From positions 2,480,001 to 2,544,000 of the forward strand of contig JAUEDM010000001.1 in the NCBI GenBank assembly GCA_033439685.1: a stretch of 64,000 nucleotides of DNA, read 5' to 3'. Below are positions 34,544-46,016 of the stretch, piece after piece. Within the stretch, counting starts at the first letter, position 1. The number at the start of each line of letters is the position of its first letter. The notes beneath the pieces were generated by a model. The model made no database searches, had not been told where the DNA came from, and was given only the letters and a program-made list of their open reading frames with translations. A program made the translations under genes and the position numbers. This stretch comes from Apodospora peruviana. Taxonomy: Eukaryota; Ascomycota; Sordariomycetes; Sordariales; Lasiosphaeriaceae.

Positions 34544-36749
34544 CTACACCAACTCCGTCCCCGTGGACGCAGCACCACCCTCGGAACCCCTGAAAAGCCT
34601 CCAGCTGAAGTCTCCAACGATATTCTTTACCGCATCCCAGTCGAAATTGGAACTCATCATCCTGCCAGGCCAGCTGTTCGTCCAGACCTGTCCTCCCCTG
34701 CCGCCTCCACCACTCCTCCATGCCGAGATATCAATACCCAGCATCCGGGCAACCCAGTCGAGCGCAGTAAACACAATGGACACAACGGCCCTCCACAAGC
34801 CGACCACGACCCTAGCGACGTTAAGCAGCACCCCAAAGACCAACCTGCCCAGTTGACGGGCCACAATGCTCACCATCTCCCCAACAACATCCGTGAGCCT
34901 CTGCAAGAGACCCCCAACAAAAGGGATATAGACACCCACAAACGCAAGCGCCAGCCAAGCGACAGCAAAACCAACATCCGCCTCAACACTCATGTCCTAC
35001 GCCATATCCGCTCCAGCTTCTTGTGCCGCACCCATTGCTCCAGCGACGGGATCGTCTCGGCGTGGTCGCCGTTGGGGTCAACAAGCCCGGCGTAAAATAG
35101 CACCTGGGAGTTGAACAGAGTCGTGATGGTCTCGCCTTCGGCGGTGCCTGTCATCGGATGCTCTGTTGCGAAGCGCGGCAGCAATGGCCAAACACTGATC
35201 TGCACCTTGGCGAGGCGCAATGGCGGGAACCAGAACCCTTGGCCAAGCTGTCGGCGCTCTCGCTCCTGCTGCTCCTGCCGCCGGCGGAGCGATCTGGCGA
35301 TATGGCGATCTGGCGCAACCCGGGCACGTGCACTCCGATCCGGAAGACCAGAATGTCTATCAACCGCCGCCAGGAGCCGGCGGTAGTTGTCCGGGCGACG
35401 GTAGCTAAGCGTAGGGCGGCATTACGAGCGGCAGCGGCCGAGGCAGAAAGCTGTCCTCTCTGTTCAACCAGTCCGGCAGCGGCGGCGCGAGCCTGCTCTT
35501 GGGCCTCTCGCTGATGGAGCTGACGGCGTGACTCCTGCCACTTCGCCTCCGCGACTTTGTCCAGCTCATCGACGGCAGCCTTCGACAGGTTGTAGATTGT
35601 GCCGTCGCAGTGGTTCTGTGTGATATCCCACGGCTGGCCTGGGAGCGGCGAGGAAAAGCGGAAGGTGTTTCTGACCAGCGCACAGCGATGGATAGATAAG
35701 CCGCTTCTGTGACGATCTGGTGCAGGTCCTGGTAGATACTGCGGAGCAAGGTGGCACAGCTGGCCGCAAAGTGCCTGTCCACGACGCGAATCAGGGGTAG
35801 CAGCAGTTTTGTAAGCTGCATGGTCAGCTCGCCGACCTTTGGCCAGAAATTCCCCGTCAAGGTGTTGCCGGCGAGAATCGCGCGTACGGAGTCGGACCGT
35901 ATAGCGGTGCGGCGATAGCCTGTTTATGAATGAGTGCGTGTAAGCAAAGTTATCTCTGGCTCAATTTCAGGGGTAACTCACCCTCCATTGACAAAATCGC
36001 CTCATCCTGTGCCTCTAGCGTCTTGGTCTGCTTCTCATTCGCACTAAAGAGCAACTCATCCCATACGCCCGTCTTCAACACCTTGCTGATAATGCCCCGT
36101 GACGAGGAGCTTGCGGTGCAGCCCCGAGGTCAAACATGACATCCCAGCCGCCGGCGTTGTTGTCCTGTCTCGCCACGAGCGAGGCGTAGTACATGAACTG
36201 CTCCGAGAACCCATTGAGCCAGACAAAGTCAGCGGAGATATTCTCGTACGCAAAGTACACCTCCGCGAGTTTGGCGACCCTGATGTACAAGTCCACGTAG
36301 ACGATCTCGAACCAGTTCGAGCCGAACTCTTCCTCGTCCCAGCGTTTCCTGAATCCCATCCGCGTCGGCCGCCACATGCTGCCATCGGGGCGTTTGAGCT
36401 CGTCTATGATCCTACGATGATGCCCTGGGAGACGTTGCTGCAACCATCGACCGCCGAATAGTGATGGAGGGACAGGAGCGTTGGTGACTGGCCGGACTAG
36501 ACTCTCATCGATGCCAATTATCTTGATCTTTTGTCCATGCTGGCGGTATTTGGGGACGGCCTCGTAGTCTCCGCCAGGAGGTACATACGGCTGACGCCGT
36601 TTCTTGGATCTACCACGACTCTCTTGCGGCTGGACATCATCCTCTTCGTCGCATGCGTCTTGCTCGACATAACTCTCCTCGATTGACCACTCTCCCCGAG
36701 GTTGAAATCCCCCGGACCGGTAAAAGCCATGGTTGTTGTCGCCCTCCAA
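34544..36749 (-). pseudogene. Unrecognised protein gene with C-terminal hydrophobic region, four frame breaks
   Basis: I do not recognise the family. The start MEGDNNHGFYRSGG at 36749 leads into a charged N-terminal region with a KKRR cluster, then a folded-looking segment (WFEIVYVDLYIRVAKLAEVY). A 62 bp intron (35981-35920) joins SMEG to YRRTAIRSDSV. Next come a helical part (VGELTMQLTKLLLPLIRVVD), a Glu/Arg/Gln coiled-coil stretch (WQESRRQLHQREAQEQARAA, then RRRQEQQERERRQL), and a C-terminal region with several hydrophobic helices (VAWLALAFVGVYIPFVGGLL), ending TGTELV* at 34544. The frame must change at about 36121-36131, 35671-35685, 35401-35411 and 34988-35002. Each change is explained by one missing base, and no GT..AG intron fits. 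It is a decayed gene or a set of consensus errors. Confidence 0.68.
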
Positions 36750-37616
36750 ATTCTTCTATTTCTTCCAAGAAGCTGACTTGTTGTCGTCGTCCTAGGAGGA
36801 TGCTCCCGACGTATTCGCTCTTTCAAATTTCCTCTCAGCAAACAGAAGAAAAAGACAGGGTACCTGGTAATCGTTTGTGATGAATATTGGATTTACCCAG
36901 CGTCTTTTTCGAGTAACCGCTTAGAAAAGGAAGAATGAGGCTAGTTTAGATTGTGAGCAAATCTGAAGAATAGACGTTGGCCGACAGATCACTACTCTGA
37001 GCTCAGCTCAACATCATACAAAGAATTCGAAACCCCCGGATCTAGAATGTCCATTCAAACTTCGCCCACCAAACAGTTACAATCAGTCAAAGCTCAACTC
37101 CCGGAACCCGAACCCGGTAGACAGCAAAACAAAGAAAATCCCTTACCTCTCGACCGTTGTGTGAAAACGGAAGTGACAGAACAAAGCACCAGACTAAAGA
37201 ACATTTCCGGTGGTGGCACAAGCTAACACGGACACCACAGTTCACAGTGGAGAACTTGGGAAAATCCATACAGACATCATACTCATACTTCCCTTGATAT
37301 GTTCCGTACCGAGAGCACCCAGTCTGTCGCTTCTCGCTTTTCCCCAGGCCCAGAAACAAACGACACCAAAAAGAGTGCGATCTAGCCGACACGGACAACA
37401 ACAGAACCGCTGACTAACTAACCCATAAATAAAAATACCACTCCAATGTCCCCTAACCTTCCAGTGGCCCCTTTGACTCCAAAAGCACCAGTACAGAAAA
37501 CATGTGTCCCCTGTTTCAAAACAGGGGCAGATCCAAAAAGATAAATTACAAAAGAATGCCATTCCACTTCCATTTTGGACCGCGCCAGCACCTTCAAGGA
37601 AGAAAATGGATGGGCT
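36750..37616. other. Intergenic gap
   Basis: This 867 bp gap holds the leader of the broken membrane-type gene and the RSC4-like 3' region. No coding exon is seen. Confidence 0.4.
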
Positions 37617-40361
37617 CTACGGCCTCGGCAAATAGGCATTGATAGTCACCTTTTCCAGCTCGCAATCCTCGCCGCCGGGCAACGTCTGTCCCTTAGGCAA
37701 CGCAGCAATAATCGTCACGGTAATCTGATTAGTGCCAGCCTGTAGGGGCAAGTCAAATACCATCGCGTTTGGCGGGAGTGGGTCGTCCGGGATAGGCAAG
37801 GGCGTTGCCCGACCAACCATATGGCCATTGATCCCGACAAATAAGCGGTATTGTCGTTGCTGTTGTTCCAGAAAAGCGACTCGAGGGATGAGCTGCAGCC
37901 TGCTATGGCCGGGAGGAAGGTGAGTGGTGATGTTCTGCTGGGCGAGTTTGGGGTGGGCCGGGATTTCAAGTCGAAATCTTCGTTCGAGGGGAATAGTGGG
38001 ATGAGTTCGGACCAGGATACTTGTTATAAGGGCATCAGATGCACCTGGATAATTAGTTAGTCGTCGGAACATTTTCTCTTGGGGCAAGCATATTATTTGT
38101 TGCTGGAAGACTTACCTCTACGCGGTGCCCGGATAATGCGATCATACAAGGGCGGGGGCGCAGGTCCTGGAGCAGGAGGGTGGTGGTGGCCATTTGTAAG
38201 CGGCGGTCCTGGCATAAACTGCTGGAAAGTGGTGCTCATAGTTGGGTTTCCATTGGGAGTGTTCCCTGAGCTTGGAGCAGTGCCGTTCATCTTCGGCAGG
38301 ACTGCTGGCGAAGGCTGATTGCTACCCTCAAACTTGGGCATAGGAGCCACTGGGCTGGGAGATGCTACGGACCCGGCTCTCGCCTTATCGAACTGGGCAA
38401 GGTGCATGCCCGGGCCTACCGGATTCATGGCAGGTGGGAGATTGCGATTGCCATTCAACGGAGGCCCATCTGTTCGAGCAGAGTCGCTAGATTGGCCCGT
38501 GGGTGGCGCTGGTGAAGCGGCAGCGCTGCCCCTAGAACCTCCGACATGAATGGTGATCTTCTTAGGACCAACAACCGGAGTTTCTTGACCAGGCGGAACC
38601 TTGAGCTTGATTTTGGGCTGTGGAGGTTCTGGGACCACTGCCTTTGCTTCATTCACCTCCTTCTCAAAAGTAACCTGTTATATCACCGCCGTTAGAATAC
38701 CTGAATAGAGGACCTGGATGGCCGAGGTATCGTACCTTTAGTTCAGTGGCCATATTGTACACGGCACTTCCTTCTTCGTTATAATAGTGCGCGTTTGTCC
38801 AAAGCAGACTGGCTCGTTCCTCGAATGCTGCCCAACTCTTGAAGTCGCTCACGCCGGTTGCGGGAGCTCGGCCATGAATGCCCTTCACCAGCTTCTGGAG
38901 TCCCTTGAGGGAAAGCGGGTTACTGATAACGGCGAAATACTCTTTGTAGCTACGTGGCGGTAGATTTATAAAATCCAGGAAGTAAGGATCCCTGTTCCAA
39001 GTTAGCAATCATTGAAGGGGGAAGCGTGGCAAAGGCGCCGTACGTTCCATCCGGCTTGCGGATTAGTTCCTCGACGACCTTTTCCTGTGCTTGTTGAAAG
39101 TTGAGACCTTTATACGGTATGCCTTCATATTCATGATCCGCCTTGGCTCTCGAGTTCCTGCCTGGCTTTGGAGCGGGAGATTCCGAGTCTTTGACCGGTC
39201 TGCCAGGACCTCTCCTCTTCAAAACGATTCTCCTCGGGTTCTCGTCTTCCTCGTCCTCATCTTCCTCGTCTTCTTGTTCTTCGTCATCTTCGCCTTCGGC
39301 ATCTTCTTCACCTTCAGCGTCCTCATCTTCAGCGTCCTGCTCGCCCTTCGCATCTTGCTTTACCGGTCCAGCATCTTGTTCCGGTTCAGGCTGTAGATCG
39401 TCGGGTATCGGACAAGCCTGGCAACTGTAGTTGTTGATCAACTTGTACGCGGGGTTTGTCTTGGTCATATAGTTGCTAAGTGCCTTCCGGACACGCTCAG
39501 CATCCTCGAAGACCTCGGATCCCTTGTTGTAGTATTCCTTTGCATTCGTGACCATGCGCTTAAAATAGCTCTCGAGCTCAGAGAGATTTGCGAAGTCTTG
39601 ATTGTGAAGCTTCCTTTCGATGGTTTTGAGAGAGATGGGCATCCGAATGCGCTTGTAGTAGTCTTCATTGCCCGCCCGGGGAAGGAGATTCTCAAAGTAG
39701 TCTGCGACAGTCCGTCCACTGTTGTTGTCGTGTTAGCTTAGGATGATTCCCGTGGATAGGGATAGGGGATTGCGAGAGGCACAGTATGAGCGAGCTTTGC
39801 GAACATCGCAGCACTGATGCGAAGTTCGCCTGGATGATGCGGATTGGTTCGAATACACAAATCGACATACCTCTTGTCTTTGGTCCTACGGATCATCTCC
39901 AGGAATACCAGGCCATAGGCCGTTGTCGACTCATGGCTCTCTTCCTTCATAAGGTCGTAATCCGACGGAGGCTAGGTCCATGGTCAGTAACAAAGCTGCG
40001 TTTGGGCAATTGCTGCATTGATGTCGGTGGAAGAGTGCAAGCGGCAAGGAATCATGGCCTCAATGAGCATGACGAAGGCGGGCAGAGGGTGAGGTCGGTG
40101 CTTGGTGCCAGGAGCTGCTGCATGGTCGGCGCAGTCACAGTCCAGGCGGGCAGACCCAGTCCACTTTGCTCCGAACAACAGCTCTAAGCTTCGCATTCCG
40201 CTCTCCTGAACCAAACACCAATGCACTTGACCGCGAAAGAAGAAAAGGGGGCAACGCTGGCTGTAACTCACCCCAGGAACCTTCCGTCGCTTGGCAGCTC
40301 GATCGTCGCCCTCTGCACCTCCGGCTCCGGTAGAGCTCGCCGCCTTGCGCTTGTTGTCCAT
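37617..40361 (-). CDS. RSC4: RSC4-like tandem bromodomain chromatin-remodelling subunit
   Basis: An acetyl-lysine reader of the RSC-type SWI/SNF remodeller. Exons: 40361-40272, 39971-39871, 39718-39044, 38991-38736, 38674-38116 and 38044-37617, giving 702 residues; all junctions keep the frame. Bromodomain 1 (about 45-155) has RMPISLKTIERKLHNQDF and ELESYFKRMVTNAKEYY. An acidic Glu/Asp linker (about 185-225) follows. Bromodomain 2 (about 265-375) has NLPPRSYKEYFAVISNPLSL and ASLLWTNAHYYNEEGS. Then come a basic PKIKLKV and a Pro/Asn-rich linker, and a C-terminal beta-rich domain (about 565-702) found in fungal Rsc4-type proteins. Introns 1 (300 bp) and 2 (152 bp) are longer than the rest. It is divergent from CKS1. 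Assignment to RSC4 rather than another bromodomain protein rests on domain order. Confidence 0.87.
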
Positions 40362-41614
40362 CGCGCCGAGATGCGGATCGATCGCAATGGTGTGCGGACC
40401 CGCGGGCTATCTGTAAAGAATTTCTGTTCGGTATTGAGCACGTGCAGGCGTGGCAATGGCTGTTGCGGGATCGCGAATGACAAAGCTGGCGCTCTCGAGA
40501 CGCGTTTCGTTTGTGATGGGGCTTCGGGCGGGACGCAAAAAACGACTGGAATGGGTTTATGGCGCCGCGGGCTGGCCAAACTCCCAAAGGGGCCAAAAGT
40601 TGCTGCAAAACGATCGAGAGAGCCAATTATCGGACGGCAATGCGAATCGGATCGGATGATAGCGAGCCTGCTTTCTGGTACACCACCACGAGAAATGACA
40701 TTCAACTTATTTCGCCGTTCTGACCTGCCACGGTACAAAGTTACCTGACTCTGTCGCCAAAGTTTGGACGTGCAGCCTTGATCCCATGTTGTGGCCTGGA
40801 ATTTTAGGCGGGAAATTGTCCGAGTTTCCTAGGACCAAAACCCGTACGGATACGGGTGTATTCCGTACTCCAACGTGTAAAATACAGCACACAATATGTC
40901 ATCCGCTGGACGTTCGGTCGCATGACAACTGTATTCAAAACAACGCTGTATATTAACCGAGTTGTATTCGCGTACGATGCAATCATTCTCCGGAGCTACG
41001 ATTGTACGAGATCTTTATCAGACTTAAAATATGAAGTTGAGTCCTGAGGCAGGAGTTCCCGCAATACACAAACTACTTCTTTGGGAGCAGCGCGGCGGAT
41101 CGAGGGGTCGTGCACTTGTCTTGGTCTCTTGGTCTCCTGCGAAAAAATTAGCGTGAGGCAAGAGCAGGGCACCGGGCGGCGCACATGCAACCCTGCAAGT
41201 CGATTTGTTTACATGCGTTTTCCATTCACCTTCGACACCCCTCACCAACCCGCCAACTTCACTCTTCAACAAGACGCATTACGCCGCAGAAACCGCTCAC
41301 GCACTACACTGTGCCAGTATATTTCCGACATCTTCAAGAAGCTCGCGTGCACTCGGGAATCTTCCTTGCTGCGTCTGCCAGACTTGCATCAACGACTCGA
41401 GCTACCCACACTTAACATCTGCCCCACGTACTCGCTCCGACAGCCAACCGACCGCATTCTTTTTACGCGTCGTGTCGAAGAACATCCCAGCCCCCTCGTC
41501 ATAGCGAAGCCCTGCGCTACGAAGCTTATCGAATTTCGCATTGCGCGCGCCCGCACCCGCACCATTTCCTAACCTTTTCCCCGATCGACGCTGCGTCTCG
41601 CAAGACAAGATAAG
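40362..41614. promoter_or_regulatory. Divergent promoter region RSC4-like / CKS1
   Basis: This 1.25 kb region lies between two outward-facing genes. A C- and A-rich leader-like tract (41215-41290) precedes CKS1. No coding exon was recognised. Confidence 0.4.
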
Positions 41615-42151
41615 ATGAATCCAGAGGACATGGGCATTGACACCAGCCGCCGCAATCCGCAACCGCGGCCGCTGACCGACAAGGAGCGCGAGGTTCTGGA
41701 CGAGTTCGTTGAGGCGATTCACTACTCAACGCGGTATGCTTCTACCGTCGGATGCTCATTATTTTACCGTGCGCTTACAATGTTTGGCCATCAGCTACTC
41801 CGACAGCGAGTTCGAGTATCGCCATGTCCAGCTGCCCAAGGCGATGCTGAAAGCCATTCCCTCCGCATATCACGACAAGTCCAAGGGCACACTGAAGCTT
41901 CTCTGGGAGGAGGAGTGGCGTGGAATGGGCATCACTCAGGTAGGAAGTTCTTTGGTTTACGGCTTCAGATTTCGGAGGACTGACTCTATTCTCTCCAGAG
42001 CCTGGGTTGGGAGCACTACGAGGTTCACGAGCCAGAGCCCCATATTCTTCTCTTCAAGTGAGTAATCGCATGCGGATGACGACAACACGGGGACGATGCC
42101 GTGGCTAACCATCGTAGACGTCCTCTGAACTATCAGCCCCCAGCGCAGTGA
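41615..42151 (+). CDS. CKS1: Cyclin-dependent kinase regulatory subunit CKS1
   Basis: A small adaptor that binds Cdk1 and phosphorylated substrates in the cell cycle. Four exons: 41615-41733, 41795-41939, 41999-42057 and 42118-42151, giving 118 residues; introns are 59-61 bp. The signature YSDSEFEYRHVQLPK, then EEEWRGMGITQSLGWEHYEV and HEPEPHILLFKRP, covers essentially the whole Cks fold, including the phosphate-binding Arg and Trp residues and the HxPEPH hinge. The N-terminal 30 residues are a fungal extension. The last exon is only 34 nt. Confidence 0.97.
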
Positions 42152-43458
42152 GCGACGAGGCATTAGTGAAGGAACAGAGGGACTATTTGGGGCTGTACCA
42201 TATGTTGCATTACCACGATACTCACGACTGCATAGCGACTCTCATCTTTATTGCTGGGCATAATGCGTCGACGATATAGGGACAACTTAGCACCGCTCTT
42301 ACGAAACCCTCATCGCCTGCCCTGATCGACCCGGATACTGCGCACACGATCGTCTGGAACTCATTTCTCGTCTTCAGGGCGGTCTTTTGTCCATCTTGAT
42401 CCGGAAGTTTTGGCGGAGTCATCTTGGACCCTAATACAGTAACATGTCTAGATGCTGGGACTCTTTTTTTTTTTTTTTTTGCTTGGTGGAATTTCGGAGG
42501 GTATCGTGGTGGCATCGGCGTCTTCGGCATGTTGGAGTGCCTGCATCTCGAGTGATGGATTCGCATTTGTCTTAACCAGTGACCTAATATGGCGGGTCAT
42601 TGGTTTTGTTATAGTCATGGAAGACAGACAGAAGAATGGATCTACCTTACTCACCACTCAACTCGTCCTCTTCTGGCAATCGTGCATTTGACCCGCTTCA
42701 AAGCCATGTTGTCAGAGTAATCCGGGTACCTTTAACCAGCCCAAGGGCGGCCATGCACGACGATAGCAAGTGGAGGTTGCTCGTGGCTGGTGTTGTGTTG
42801 CCATGTAGGTAATAAGCCAGGCAGTCCACGGTATGACAAAATTGTAAGCCACTTGACCGAGCTAGACAATTTATGTGGCAAGTTCCGAGGATATTCATAC
42901 ACAACGATCCCCATTCATGCACTAAGAAGGTCACTACTAATCTAGAGTTAAAATAGGCGACAGAAATCCATGCTGGGCGGGATGCAACGGCAACGTGGGG
43001 TTGCTGTCATTTTCCCAGGTCCGAACAATGGAAGGCAGATGGAAGGAAGCCGGAAGAGGCGCCCTCAGGTCATCAATCAGGTCACCTTCCTTGTTCTGTT
43101 GGCGCGTGTTACAGCACGCTCGTCTGTCGGCAATTCAACATCTGCTGATTTTGCCCTTTTGGACACCTTTCAACTAACCAGGTTCATCAATCTGTCCACG
43201 CTTTGCCTCTGATGCTCGCAAAGCAAAACTTAGTAATTTGAGATGGCCAGATAAAAACTGCAGATTCACTCGCACTATCCGATATTCGTTGTATTTTACA
43301 TTCAACTCTTTGTACTTTATTCAAATCTTGTTCTAGCGACAATCCGAGGACCTTTTGTTCCTTTCCTGATCGTTATCTGACACCTGTCCCTCTATCGCTC
43401 CCGATAAGCTACCTGGCAATAAGACGCAGCACTGATAGCTCGATGCGCTTCCTATAAC
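42152..43458. other. Intergenic region with poly-T tract
   Basis: This region, with the remaining leader up to 43620, is a 1.5 kb gap between CKS1 and ERO1. It contains a 17-base T run at 42464-42480. Frames are short and not protein-like. Confidence 0.4.
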
Positions 43459-43466
43459 TGACGTCA
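43459..43466. promoter_or_regulatory. CRE-type bZIP site upstream of ERO1
   Basis: The perfect palindrome TGACGTCA lies about 155 bp before the ERO1 ATG. bZIP factors of the CREB/ATF/Hac1 class bind ACGT-core sites, and ERO1 is a classical unfolded-protein-response target in fungi. Its use here is inferred. Confidence 0.4.
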
Positions 43467-43620
43467 AATCATACCTACCATACCTACCTCCGACGACGAC
43501 ATAAAACCTCAATCTCAAACCCGAAGGTGATCAGTATCACTTGGAACTTGTGTTGCATCCCGAATCTTCTGGCTGCTGCAAAACGAAGAAGCGCAGCGGT
43601 TGCACCCAACGTCCGCCATC

Positions 43621-45579
43621 ATGAAATCGGCCTCGCGCCTCTTCTTCCTGTCGCTTTTTGCGCTATGGGGCTCCGAGGTCCAATGTCAAAGCCAGGACGA
43701 GGCTCAAGACAGTTGCGTGGTATGTATCCACCGCTAGCCGTTTTTGCATTCCTGTGATCTTCTAACGAATCATTTTGGCAGATCTCGCCCAAGTCCATTG
43801 TCGGCGATGCATGCGCTTCCTTCTCGACACTCGACCGGCTCAACCAAAACATCAGGCCCGCGGTCAACGACCTAACCCATTCGACCGATTTCTTTTCGCA
43901 CTACCGAGTAAACCTCTTCCACAAGAGGTGTCCGTTCTGGAACGATGAAAACGGAATGTGCGGCAACATCGCCTGCGCCGTGGAGACTCTCGACAACGAG
44001 AAGGATATCCCCTTGGTATGGAGGGCCAGCGAGCTCGGCAAGCTGGAAGGCCCTAGGGCAAAACACCCCGGGAAAAGGGCGCAGAAAGAACGGCCCCTGA
44101 AGCCGCTGCAGGGGAAGCTAGGCGACAACGTCGGCGAGAGTTGCGTGGTCGAGTACGACGATGAATGCGACGACCGGGATTACTGCGTGCCAGAAGACGA
44201 GAGCGCAGCCTCTAAGGGAGACTACGTCAGTCTACTGCGGAATCCGGAGCGGTATACAGGTTACGCCGGCGACGGGGCCCGGCAAGTCTGGGATGCCATC
44301 TATCGCGAGAACTGCTTCCAGAGGAGCTCGTTCCCTCACGCGGCATCGCTTGGTAAGACCACGAAGCCGAAAGGACCAGCTGCGATGGACTTTAAGGCCG
44401 TTATCGATGCCGCCGGCAGACAGCAGAACCTGGAGCAGCAACGCCAACAGAACCCGCTTACGCCCTTTGTGGCCAAGACAGGGCTGGAGTACGAAGACGA
44501 GTGCTTGGAAAAGCGGGTTTTCTACAAGGTCATGTCCGGCATGCACGCGAGCATATCGACGCACTTGTGCTGGGACTTTCTGAATCAAACTACCGGTCAA
44601 TGGCAGCCGAATGTCAACTGTTATGTCAACCGGCTGCACAAGTTCCCGGAGCGCATCAGCAACTTGTATTTCAACTACGCCCTCCTGACGCGCGCTATTG
44701 CGAAGCTGGGACCTTATCTCTCCCGACACGAGGACTACACCTTCTGCATGGGCGACCGCGACCAGGACGCCGCAACGCGCGCCAAGGTTCTAGCCGTGAC
44801 CGAAAAGGCGGCGAGCGTGCCGCACATCTTCGACGAAAGCCTCATGTTTACCAACGGCGAGGGCCCGTCTCTGAAGGAGGACTTTCGCAACCGGTTCCGC
44901 AACGTCAGTCGGTTGATGGACTGCGTGGGCTGCGACAAGTGCCGGCTGTGGGGCAAGCTGCAGACCGCGGGTTACGGCGCCGCCCTGAAGGTGCTTTTTG
45001 AGTTCGACAACAGCGAGAACCCGGAACCGCCGGTGCTTAAGCGCACGGAGCTGGTTGCGCTGTTTAATACGTATGCCCGCTTGGGCAGCAGCTTGGAGGC
45101 GATTCAGAAGTTCAGAGGTATGGTCGAGGAGGCAGAGGCTGCAGAGGTAACCCCTGACCAGAAGAAATTCGAAGAAAGAATCAAGGAGGCCGAAAAGATT
45201 AATGTCATTCCCGATCGAGCGAAGAAGCCTCACCATGTGGTCGTGCCGTCATCACCTTCTGAGCCTGTGTCGTCTGAGCACGTGGACGGCGAGGGTGAAG
45301 AAGAAAAGCAGGACCGCACGGTAAAGGAGGAATTTGAAGCCGAGCTACAAAGGGTCATGAAGGCGTTTAAGATTGTTATTAGGGGTTACCTTGGTTTGCC
45401 GGGGCTGCTGTAAGTCTTTATTTCTTCTGTACAGGCTGTGAATCACGTGGACTAACGAGATCATTAGCTGGAACATTGCCATTTCGGAGCTGAATCGGCT
45501 GTGGCAGTTTTATATTGGCCTTCCCGTTTCTCCGAGGACTTGGAGATTGGAACGGCCTAGTTTGAATGATGAGCTTTAG
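43621..45579 (+). CDS. ERO1: Endoplasmic reticulum oxidoreductin ERO1
   Basis: A flavoprotein that re-oxidises protein disulfide isomerase in the ER. Exons: 43621-43719, 43782-45409 and 45468-45579, giving 612 residues. An N-terminal signal peptide (SRLFFLSLFALWG) precedes the Cys-rich core. The shuttle-side region has HKRCPFWNDENGMCG and later CVVEYDDECDD. The active-site CxxCxxC is CVGCDKC at 414-420. WNIAISELNRLW after the last intron completes the family. A charged insert (about 495-545) near the C terminus varies among fungi. It is convergent with USB1. Confidence 0.97.
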
Positions 45580-46016
45580 AGGGCCGTCCTTGAGGCGTAC
45601 AAAACAGATTACTAGATAAGGGCGAATTTGTCGGTTATTGAGCATCGCATTTGCATTTTCAGGGCTCAGTCTTCAAAAAGGGTCACAGAGTGTTTGTTGT
45701 CTGCGCTAGTCTTGGTCTGGTTGCAGGGAAATGGAGTTTTATGGGCGCAAGTTTGGGATGGCATTTGCAGTGACCCGTGGGTAGCGTTTTGGCACGAGTA
45801 GCTTTTGCTCACTTTCAACTTGGCTGCCGGAAGAAGGTGCCATTGTTTGTTGTGCGTATATATATTACCGGCAGTATATACTTTTTTGAGGTATAATTCA
45901 TCAAGTATATTAACAGATCACCGCTGCTGCGGTGGAGTATTTTCTTGGTCATTCGAGATTTAAGACATGAGTATATTTCAATGTCATATCTTCTATTCTA
46001 CGCCTGGCAATGGTAG
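45580..46016. terminator. Shared 3' region ERO1 / USB1
   Basis: A 437 bp AT-richer region between two convergent stop codons. It is presumed to hold 3' UTRs and polyadenylation signals; nothing else is seen. Confidence 0.4.

Noticed and set aside
34988..36131. Explaining the frame changes by introns or programmed -1 frameshifting
   Set aside because: No GT..AG pairs of adequate length bridge the breaks, and four separate programmed shifts in one mRNA without slippery heptamers are not plausible.
39846..39857. B-box-like GGTTCGAATAC inside an RSC4 intron
   Set aside because: There is no A box or tRNA cloverleaf around it.
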